Positions 14,800 to 20,610 of a stretch of DNA of 20,610 nucleotides are shown one piece after another. The stretch comes from UBA2402 sp044371005 (GTDB lineage: Bacteria > Planctomycetota > Phycisphaerae > Phycisphaerales > UBA1924). The stretch is taken from assembly GCA_044371005.1 (NCBI GenBank), contig JBILUL010000082.1:1-20610 (forward strand), given 5' to 3'. Position 1 is the stretch's first letter. Each line of letters opens with the position of its first letter. The notes under the pieces are model-generated. The model had not been told where the DNA came from and searched no databases. It saw nothing but the letters and a program-made list of their open reading frames with translations. The position numbers and the translations under genes are program-made.

Positions 14800-15923
14800 G
14801 CCGCGCTGAATCAGCGTCGCCCCGGCTCATGTCCCTCGATGCATTCCGAGGGCTCGTGATGGTGGTGATGTTCCTCGTGAATGTCGCAGGAAACGATCCG
14901 GCGTTTCCTTCCTGGTTCCCCCACCGCGGCTGGGCCGATGGTCAGATGGGCAACGGCCTGGCTGACTTTGTCTTTCCCTGCTTTCTCTTCATCGTGGGTG
15001 CATCGGTGCCCTTTTCGATGCAGGCTGGTCGGGGCAAGGACCGCGGCACTGCCCGCCGCATTCTCGCTGCGTTCTTTCGTGCGGTCCGGATCTACCTGAT
15101 GGGTTCGGTGCTCCTGGCCGCGTCTGCCGCGTACAAGAATCCGATCGACCTCTCGATCCTGGCCCGCTGGGACATCCTGCCGCTCATTGGCTTTGCGTAT
15201 CTGATTGCGGTCTTGTGTGGATTCCTGCCACGATGGACGCAGGTTGCCTTCATCGCCGCGATCCTGATCTTGAAGTGGGCGATACTCACTCAGCTGAAGA
15301 TCCCCGGCAAGGAAACAGTCATCTGGACCGCCACGGAGAGCTATCAGGCGTATCTGCGTGGGTCACTGGGCTGGTTCGGGACGGCGATCACGCAGGGGCT
15401 TCCCGCCGCGGCGGTCGCGATGCTCGGTTCGCTTGCGGGGCGTGAACTCCTGGCCGATTCAACCAGGACACTCGCACCAGTGAAAGTCCTCGCCATGCGG
15501 GGTGTTGTCATGATCGCGGCGTCGTACCTCTGGCACCGCTGGGGTGGGCTGCCCTACAGCAAGGATTTCTTCACCTCGTCCTACGTCCTGGTTGCCTCGG
15601 GCGTGTCGTGCGTGCTGCTTGCGGGCCTCTACTGGCTCATCGATCTCCGCAAGCTCTCGACTCTTGCTCCGCTGCGGCATCTGGGCACCAATGCCTTTGC
15701 CATTTACTTCCTTGCTGAGTTTCTCTGGCGAACCTCGATGATGCAATGGAAGGTCGTCACGCCCGATGGAGGCAGCTCGCTGCTGATCACCGCCCTCAAG
15801 GCATGGCTGCAGCATGCCACGACTGTTCCGATTGGATCGTGGCTTCTCGTGTTGAGCTACATCGCCTTCTACTGGGCAGTTTCGTACCTGCTCTATCGCA
15901 AGAACTGGTTCATCAAGGTGTGA
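14796..15923 (+). CDS. NagX/HGSNAT-type membrane acyltransferase (DUF5009-like)
   Basis: The 375-aa product is a polytopic membrane protein with about ten hydrophobic segments. The N-terminal signature RLMSLDAFRGLVMVVMFLVN (10-29) and the following ADFVFPCFLFIVGASVPFS (56-74) mark the family of NagX and heparan-alpha-glucosaminide N-acetyltransferase, which moves acetyl groups across the membrane to amino sugars. A histidine at H43 (FPHRGW) sits where this family has its conserved HAxWxG histidine, though the spacing to the ADxxFP block is a few residues longer than usual. Later blocks GTNAFAIYFLAEFLWR and SYLLYRKNWFIKV are typical of the C-terminal half. It is translationally coupled to the C39-like lipoprotein. 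Its last 11 bp overlap the 3' end of the convergent beta-lactamase-like gene. The substrate is not shown by the sequence. Confidence 0.85.
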   Translation: MSRAESASPRLMSLDAFRGLVMVVMFLVNVAGNDPAFPSWFPHRGWADGQMGNGLADFVFPCFLFIVGASVPFSMQAGRGKDRGTARRILAAFFRAVRIYLMGSVLLAASAAYKNPIDLSILARWDILPLIGFAYLIAVLCGFLPRWTQVAFIAAILILKWAILTQLKIPGKETVIWTATESYQAYLRGSLGWFGTAITQGLPAAAVAMLGSLAGRELLADSTRTLAPVKVLAMRGVVMIAASYLWHRWGGLPYSKDFFTSSYVLVASGVSCVLLAGLYWLIDLRKLSTLAPLRHLGTNAFAIYFLAEFLWRTSMMQWKVVTPDGGSSLLITALKAWLQHATTVPIGSWLLVLSYIAFYWAVSYLLYRKNWFIKV

Positions 15924-17172
15924 GGTCGGTTGGCGGTGCGGCTGCTGGAAACAGGCGTTGCGCTACTTCTCGTGCCAGTTCACTCATGAACGGCTCGGCG
16001 AGGGTGGCGTATTCATACGCATCATCGTTGAGAATGCCGTCCTGGTTCGTGTAGATCGTCGCGGCGAGAAAGAACGCTTCACCGGTGGTGAGGTTCTCGA
16101 CGTACGCGTTCTCGATGGTGAAGCCATAGGCCTGCCCGACCTTGTTGAGCACGAGGAGCGGATGTCCGGGCCGCCATTCGCGAAGTCCGGGCAGGAAGAG
16201 CTTGCAGTAATGATCGGGATGATCCGCGGCACTGTAGATCGGGTTGGCGGATTGCGCGGGATACTGCGTCATTGCCCCGATCAGCCGTGAACGATCCTGT
16301 TCGCTCAACGCGAATCCCGGAAGGCCCAGATCGATGTCGGGGCGAACCACCATCGCCAGGGCATTCTGCAAGTCGATCAGGGAGACGGCGTTGCGTGCCG
16401 CGAAGTCCATCGGCTGCATGACGGGCTTGTCGCCCTTCATGTAGCCAGACCCCACGAGCAATCCGGGCCCTTGATTCATCAATGTCAGCGTTCCTGTTCG
16501 AGCGGGAATCTGCACGTCACCACGGGGGGTGTGGACGGTCACCGCGGCGGTTGCGGCTTGATCAGGAATCGCCCGGCTCTCACTCAGTCGATGCGTGATC
16601 GACACACTCGCCAATCCCGCGGCATGCATTCTCGCATTGAGCAGGTCGCGCCCCGCGACATCGTACAAACGATTGAATGCCTGATTGTCCGACACCAGAA
16701 GGATCTTGCGAATCTCATGGTTGACCGTGATGGTCCCCCCAAAGACGTTGCTCTCATCGGATGCCTGTGCCGCGTCACCTGGAAAGAGCGGCTGAATCGT
16801 CAGCGGGCAATCCGCATCCACAAGCGAGTTCCCTGTGCTTCGTCGCAGATCATCCAGTGTCTCCAGTGCCGCGACGCATGCCAGGAGCTTCACGGTGCTG
16901 GCGGGGTAGAAGTACTCAGCTCCGCAGCGGAACACTTGGCGTTCCAACCGTGCGGGTTGGTTGCCAGAAGCGGGCCTGATGGTTGCTACCGCGATCTGAA
17001 GGCGAAGTTGCGGTGCCTCGTTGAAGGCTGATTGCAGGAGCGGTGTTGCACTCTGAACGTTGCTCCAAATATCCGGTGATGTGTCCGTCCGATCATGCTT
17101 GGAGGCGCATCCGGTCGCGAGCAACGCCGCGGCGGTCACGAACACGCATTGCAGGCACCTGGCATGCTTCAC
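15913..17172 (-). CDS. Class-A beta-lactamase-like serine hydrolase lipoprotein
   Basis: The 419-aa product starts with a lipoprotein signal (lipobox LLATGC, C22), so it is envelope-anchored. The penicillin-binding/beta-lactamase fold is marked by FYPASTVKLL with S92-T-V-K95 (the SxxK nucleophile motif), LLVSDNQAFNRL with S161-D-N163 (the SxN motif), and VLNKVGQAYGF with K344-V-G346 in the KTG position. The chain is about 130 residues longer than true class A enzymes, with insertions between the second and third motifs, and I see no clear omega-loop glutamate, so antibiotic hydrolysis cannot be assumed. A peptidase or peptidoglycan role is equally possible. It begins 9 bp after lysA, so the two belong to one transcript. 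I accept the ATG at 17172 because of the signal peptide. Confidence 0.85.
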   Translation of the reverse strand: MKHARCLQCVFVTAAALLATGCASKHDRTDTSPDIWSNVQSATPLLQSAFNEAPQLRLQIAVATIRPASGNQPARLERQVFRCGAEYFYPASTVKLLACVAALETLDDLRRSTGNSLVDADCPLTIQPLFPGDAAQASDESNVFGGTITVNHEIRKILLVSDNQAFNRLYDVAGRDLLNARMHAAGLASVSITHRLSESRAIPDQAATAAVTVHTPRGDVQIPARTGTLTLMNQGPGLLVGSGYMKGDKPVMQPMDFAARNAVSLIDLQNALAMVVRPDIDLGLPGFALSEQDRSRLIGAMTQYPAQSANPIYSAADHPDHYCKLFLPGLREWRPGHPLLVLNKVGQAYGFTIENAYVENLTTGEAFFLAATIYTNQDGILNDDAYEYATLAEPFMSELAREVAQRLFPAAAPPTDLTP

Positions 17173-17181
17173 GGGAACACC

Positions 17182-18600
17182 TCAGTGCTGGAGTTCGGCT
17201 GAAATGAGTTCAAGTTCGGTCTGCCGCGGCCTGATGAGGGTGCATCCGGTCGGACGGACGAGTACTTCCGCAGGACGCGGATGATCGTTGTAGTTCAGGG
17301 CCATCGACATGCCGTACGCACCCGCGCAGAAGACGGCCATCAGTTCTCCCGGCTCCATCTCGGGCAGGAGTCGGTTCTGTGCGAGAAAGTCCGACGATTC
17401 ACAGATCGGGCCCACCACATCGCACGGGACGAGGCCTTCGCACGACTGCGGATCCGAAAGATTCCGGGGAACCTGGTTCAGGCGCGGGGCGACTGGCCAG
17501 AGGAAGTGATATGCCTGATAGAGCGCGGGCCGGATCAGCGTGTGCATGCCTGCATCGCCGATCACGAACCGCTTGGTGCGCCCCTGCTTGATGTACTGCA
17601 CGCGCGAGAGCAGTACACCTGCGTGACAGATGATCGAACGCCCCGGCTCCATGACGATGCGAATGCCCCGAGCGTGCAGCGGCACCAGTGCAGGCACCAG
17701 CTTGCCTGCAAACTGCTCGATCGATTCTGGAACACCCATGCCGTAGTCGACGCCGTACCCGCCTCCGAGGTTAAAGACCTCGATGGGTGTGCCCTGCGAC
17801 TGCAACGTGTCGATCAGCTTCGTCACAACGCCGATGGCCTCGATGTACGGAGCTGCGGTGGCAATCGGGCTGCCAAGATGCACATGGATGCCGGTCAGCC
17901 TGAGCGAGCGGCTATTGCGGAAGCGATCGAAGATGCCCGGCACGTGCACGAGATCGATGCCGAACTTGTTCTCGCTCTTGCCTGTCGTGGTGTACTTGTG
18001 CGTGTGCGCATCAACATCTGGGTTCACGCGGATGCAGCCGCGTGCAACGACCCCAAGTTCCGCCGCGATGCGTTCGATCCGTTCACATTCGCCGATGGAC
18101 TCGATGTTGAAGAGTCCGACCGGACCGCGATCGCTTGCGGGTTCTCCGTGTCGGCCGCGGGTGCGAGCATCGAGGAGGCTGTGCTTGCCGCTGAGTGCCG
18201 CGGCGATCTCTCGCTCGGTCTTGCCGACCCCTGCGAAGACCACCTTTGACATCGGCACACCCGAAAGCCACGCACGCTCGAGTTCTCCGCCGGACACGAC
18301 ATCGAGGCCAGCCCCCAGATCCACCATCACTCGCAGGAGATGAAGGTTGCCGCTGGCCTTGAGTGCGTAACACAGAAGCGGCGACACCGGAGCAAACGCC
18401 GCTTCAAGACGTTTGAAGTTCGAGGTCATCGCGCTGTGCGAATAGGCGTAGACGGGCGTACCGAACTGTTCGGCGATGTCCGATGCTGACTGCCCGTCGA
18501 TCAGGAGGGCTGCCCGGTCGCCCGAGGACGTTGGTTCGTAGGAGATGAATGGGAGCATGCTGTGCAGCGACTGTAGCGGTTGGCCGCACGGCGGCGTCAT
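17182..18600 (-). CDS. lysA: Diaminopimelate decarboxylase
   Basis: LysA decarboxylates meso-diaminopimelate to L-lysine with PLP. From 18600 the chain is 472 aa. The marks are CYALKASGN with PLP lysine K81, GLDVVSGGEL (98-107), RVNPDVDAHTHKYTTTGKSE (191-210), GIHVHLGS (237-244), LGGGYGVDYG (278-287) for phosphate binding, MEPGRSI (317-323), and PICESSDFLAQ (398-408) with C400 at the partner-subunit active site. Compared with relatives there are about 20 extra residues at 138-160 (after SGKHSLLDARTRG), just before the usual LFNIES. The ATG at 18600 overlaps the stop of the upstream gene (ATGA), which favours it; the ATG at 18558 (MLPFISYEP) gives a more typical N-terminus of 458 aa. Confidence 0.94.
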   Translation of the reverse strand: MTPPCGQPLQSLHSMLPFISYEPTSSGDRAALLIDGQSASDIAEQFGTPVYAYSHSAMTSNFKRLEAAFAPVSPLLCYALKASGNLHLLRVMVDLGAGLDVVSGGELERAWLSGVPMSKVVFAGVGKTEREIAAALSGKHSLLDARTRGRHGEPASDRGPVGLFNIESIGECERIERIAAELGVVARGCIRVNPDVDAHTHKYTTTGKSENKFGIDLVHVPGIFDRFRNSRSLRLTGIHVHLGSPIATAAPYIEAIGVVTKLIDTLQSQGTPIEVFNLGGGYGVDYGMGVPESIEQFAGKLVPALVPLHARGIRIVMEPGRSIICHAGVLLSRVQYIKQGRTKRFVIGDAGMHTLIRPALYQAYHFLWPVAPRLNQVPRNLSDPQSCEGLVPCDVVGPICESSDFLAQNRLLPEMEPGELMAVFCAGAYGMSMALNYNDHPRPAEVLVRPTGCTLIRPRQTELELISAELQH

Positions 18601-19688
18601 GCCCGGCGTTCTACGCGTGTAAGCAGTCTGGGCCAGAGGAGGAGTGCTTCAAGCACCGCCCACGCCGCGGCGAGCGGCATGGCCCACCATGCAAGCGGAT
18701 CGATGCGATCCAGCGCTCTGGTGATCAACTTCTCGGCATTCCCCTTCCAGAAGGCCTTGCTGATGCCCACCAGCGCATGCGGCTTGAGGAGTGCCTTGGC
18801 GGCAGGTGATGAAAGGAAACGTGTGCCCGCCGACCCCTTGCGAGCGGCAGCGACCAGGACCGAATCGGCGCTTGCCGCGAAGACCCTCAGCGATTCAATT
18901 CCCGCCGGTCCGGTGACGTGCAAGGCAAAGGCGCCCGAGGGCGTGCGTTCCATGAACGCTGCCATGCGGGCAAGGTCTTCGGGTTCATCGGCCAGACGCA
19001 GCATGCGTGATGCGCCGCCCGGTGTGGCCTTGCGCGACATTCGTGCCACATCCGTACAGACCTTGGTGATCTGTTCACCGCGTTTGGCCTTGATGGCACT
19101 CGTGAGGTACGAGGCCAGCTTCGTCGAAACATTCCCCGTCCTTCGCGCGGCCTTCAGGACCGCAGGAGCCCAGTCAATCTCAGGAGCCAGTGTCGTCACG
19201 AGTCCGGCAAATGAAAGCAAGAGAACGAGTTCATCAGAGTCGCCATCGACGAGCAGCTTGCCACCCTCGATCACCAGGTCGCGGATGTCCCCCACGATGA
19301 AGAAGTCCGCGGCGACGGCTCCGATCAGCGATTCAAGGTCTGTCCCGCGTCCCGACAACGCACCGAGTCCGACACTGGACGCCTTGCGCAACCAACTGTC
19401 GCGTTCTTCGATGGTCGCCGCGAGTTCGCGGTCCAGTGAATCCCGAGTTGAGCCCGGGGGGAGGCCATCCAGTCCGGCACGAGCGACCACCTCCGCTTCG
19501 CCGTACCGGCCTTGCGCTCGCAGCGCAGTGACTTCTGCCAGATAGTCAAAGTCCGGGAGGGAGGCGAGCTGGAGCCGAGCCATGCGAGCCGCCGTATCGG
19601 AGGCGAGCGTCCAGCAGATGAAGCAGGCCAGGGCCAGCCGGAGCATGGCCCAGCGACAGCGCCACAAGTTGATCACCAGGCGAGTCAC
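18597..19688 (-). CDS. Membrane protein of unknown function
   Basis: I do not recognise a named family. The 363-aa product has an N-terminal membrane segment (about 14-29, AMLRLALACFICWTLA) and then a charged, TPR-like helix (YLAEVTALRAQGRYGEAEVVARAGLDGLP). Next come a Gly-rich central block containing ADFFIVGDIRDLVIEGG and a hydrophobic stretch (ELVLLLSFAGLVTTLAP), two basic helical regions, and a C-terminal membrane segment (about 330-353) ending in RLLTRVERRA. The GDIRDL block reads like a conserved core of an uncharacterised family. Start is the GTG at 19688, which overlaps the stop of the preceding gene by 4 bp (GTGA); its own stop overlaps the lysA start by 4 bp. This double overlap puts it firmly in one operon with the DUF4230-like gene and lysA. 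Confidence 0.75.
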   Translation of the reverse strand: MTRLVINLWRCRWAMLRLALACFICWTLASDTAARMARLQLASLPDFDYLAEVTALRAQGRYGEAEVVARAGLDGLPPGSTRDSLDRELAATIEERDSWLRKASSVGLGALSGRGTDLESLIGAVAADFFIVGDIRDLVIEGGKLLVDGDSDELVLLLSFAGLVTTLAPEIDWAPAVLKAARRTGNVSTKLASYLTSAIKAKRGEQITKVCTDVARMSRKATPGGASRMLRLADEPEDLARMAAFMERTPSGAFALHVTGPAGIESLRVFAASADSVLVAAARKGSAGTRFLSSPAAKALLKPHALVGISKAFWKGNAEKLITRALDRIDPLAWWAMPLAAAWAVLEALLLWPRLLTRVERRA

Positions 19689-20329
19689 CTCGCACCTCCC
19701 GGCGGGGCCTTGAAGCGAACCACGACCCCCACTTCCGAGCCCACAATGGTGCGAATCATCGCCGAAAGCTGTTGCTGAGTGAGTTCTTCCACCTTCAAGG
19801 CATCTGCAGGGAGCAGTTCAACACTCGACGCGACGGTCGGCGCATCCTTGCGAGCCTGGCCCAGGAAGTACTCGCCCGCCTGGCTTCGAAGTCGCAGCCA
19901 CCCCACCTGGACCTGAGGCGGAGCCTTCTCGGAGAAGATCTGAGTGGCGATGCGGACCGGGGCGGGAACGGTGACGATGTACGCTCGCACCGCTGGGCTC
20001 CAGGCAAGCTTGGAAACCTCCAGGCCCGACAGATCAACGCCGTAGGAGAGTCGAACCGGCACCTGAATGCTCGCCAGAACGTTGCCACGCCAGCTCTCTT
20101 CGCCGCGTTCCACCTTCACCGTGGTATCGATCTCCACGGTGATGAGCTTCATCGTCGCGATGGCGCTGGTCACCTCTGCCAAGGGCCGGGGCGGCAGGTC
20201 GGCATTGACGGTGGCCGATGCACGTGCCGCGGCGAGCTGTTCCTGCTGGGCACTCCACGTCCACCATGCAAGGCCTGCAAAGACCCCGGACGCAGCGAGA
20301 AACGGGATGATCAGTCGGCTAACGCCCAT
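19685..20329 (-). CDS. DUF4230-like membrane-anchored protein
   Basis: The 214-aa product has one N-terminal membrane anchor (about 6-24, LIIPFLAASGVFAGLAWWTW) with the rest probably outside the cytoplasm. A short helix follows, then a beta-rich region: MKLITVEIDTTVKVERG, NVLASIQVPVRLSYGVDLSGLEVSKLAW, AYIVTVPAPVRIATQIF. The order of an ITVE strand, a GVDLS turn and a VPAPVRI strand is like DUF4230 proteins, whose function is unknown. The C-terminus has a helical pair (ADALKVEELTQQQLSAMIRTIV) and a last strand VGVVVRFKAP. It is the first gene of a four-gene minus-strand unit; 228 bp separate it from the next minus-strand gene at the right edge. No Shine-Dalgarno sequence is seen. I am sure of the gene but only moderately sure of the family. 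Confidence 0.72.
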   Translation of the reverse strand: MGVSRLIIPFLAASGVFAGLAWWTWSAQQEQLAAARASATVNADLPPRPLAEVTSAIATMKLITVEIDTTVKVERGEESWRGNVLASIQVPVRLSYGVDLSGLEVSKLAWSPAVRAYIVTVPAPVRIATQIFSEKAPPQVQVGWLRLRSQAGEYFLGQARKDAPTVASSVELLPADALKVEELTQQQLSAMIRTIVGSEVGVVVRFKAPPGGAR

Positions 20330-20493
20330 ATGACACAGTCAACGCTTGCTCTGCCATCTCCCTTGGGAAGACCAACGTTCTGATTGCGATGGCAGGCCCA
20401 CCTACATCGGCGATGCCGCGGCAACCAGAACACAGAAGATACGGATGCCCGGAACGGCCCGTGGTGCCCGTCCCACTGAATGCGGGAAATGAA

Positions 20494-20523
20494 AAAAGGT
20501 GCGGCCAGCGGCCGCACCTTTTC
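20494..20523. terminator. Bidirectional terminator hairpin
   Basis: AAAAGGTGCGGCC (20494-20506) pairs perfectly with 20510-20522 around an AGC loop. On the minus strand it is followed by a run of six U (20497-20492), so it ends the gene whose stop is at 20558. On the plus strand it is followed by TTTTC, but no plus-strand gene is evident there. Confidence 0.9.
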
Positions 20524-20557
20524 AGGATCAATCAGGTTGTTCCAGCTCCGCCATCGC

Positions 20558-20610
20558 TCAGGAGCGACGGCCCATCACGAAGCCGAGCAGGCCGCCCACG
20601 AGCGTGATGC
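20558..20610 (-). CDS. 3' end of a gene with hydrophobic C-terminus
   Basis: Only the last ~17 codons are in the window. They read ITLVGGLLGFVMGRRS then stop: a Gly-rich membrane helix followed by two arginines and a short end. This fits a tail-anchored or C-terminally sorted membrane protein, or the last helix of a polytopic one. The terminator 35 bp downstream supports it as a real gene end. Nothing more can be said of its function. Confidence 0.55.
   Translation of the reverse strand, partial: ITLVGGLLGFVMGRRS

Noticed and set aside
18580..19545. A 321-codon plus-strand frame, Ser/Arg/Ala-rich
   Set aside because: It is opposite a gene coupled at both ends to its neighbours and has no domain signal.
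20339..20607. Small frames at the right edge on both strands
   Set aside because: They cross a perfect terminator hairpin and have no coding character, apart from the minus-strand gene end at 20558.

Overview
The window is a GC-rich (my estimate is low-to-mid 60% G+C), gene-dense bacterial chromosome segment with almost wholly housekeeping-type content. I see no phage, transposase, tRNA, rRNA or CRISPR array. The best guess for the source is a planctomycete-like bacterium, possibly Phycisphaerae. The reasons are a DksA-type protein without a zinc site but with a histone-H1-like Lys/Ala/Pro tail, a large diverged LspA, weak or absent Shine-Dalgarno motifs, GTG starts, and several proteins with lineage-specific insertions. 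This placement is an inference; no marker gene here settles it.

Layout. Positions 1-951 (minus): a GNAT acetyltransferase cut by the window edge, downstream of an AhpE-like peroxiredoxin. 1181-2068 (plus): a YggS/PLPBP-type PLP-binding protein with a ~45-residue insertion, ending in a strong intrinsic terminator. 2195-3984 (minus): a two-gene unit of the H1-tailed DksA-like regulator and lipoprotein signal peptidase LspA, with a near-consensus promoter and a leader hairpin plus U-run. 4245-6140 (plus): a fused two-domain FbpB-type ABC permease without ATPase or binding protein nearby. 6181-7538 (minus): a formate/nitrite-family channel and an FKBP prolyl isomerase. 7606-8748 (plus): PdxA of vitamin B6 synthesis. 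8792-9895 (minus): the ATPase YchF. The ychF terminator hairpin contains the pdxA stop codon. 10106-10531 (plus): a small protein of unknown function. 10616-12415 (plus): urocanate hydratase HutU.

Positions 12416-13610 hold the most accessory-looking part. An A+T-rich non-coding strip has a perfect 18-bp palindrome with a GAAC-N4-GTTC core (the core of Bacillus/actinobacterial LexA boxes) and a second inverted repeat. It precedes a RelE-like small protein and an antitoxin-like XRE protein, which looks like a toxin-first type II toxin-antitoxin module. Next come a C39-like papain-fold lipoprotein (13639-14799) and, overlapping it by ATGA, a NagX/HGSNAT-type membrane acyltransferase (14796-15923).

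Positions 15913-20329 (minus) form a tight operon read from right to left: a DUF4230-like anchored protein, a conserved-looking membrane protein of unknown function, LysA (diaminopimelate decarboxylase), and a class-A beta-lactamase-like lipoprotein. The genes overlap by 4 bp or lie within 9 bp. The right edge has a bidirectional terminator and the last 17 codons of a minus-strand gene with a hydrophobic C-terminus.

Two PLP-related genes (yggS-like, pdxA) are about 5.5 kb apart but not co-transcribed. Envelope functions (LspA, two or more lipoproteins, NagX-like, LysA, beta-lactamase-like) recur across the window.
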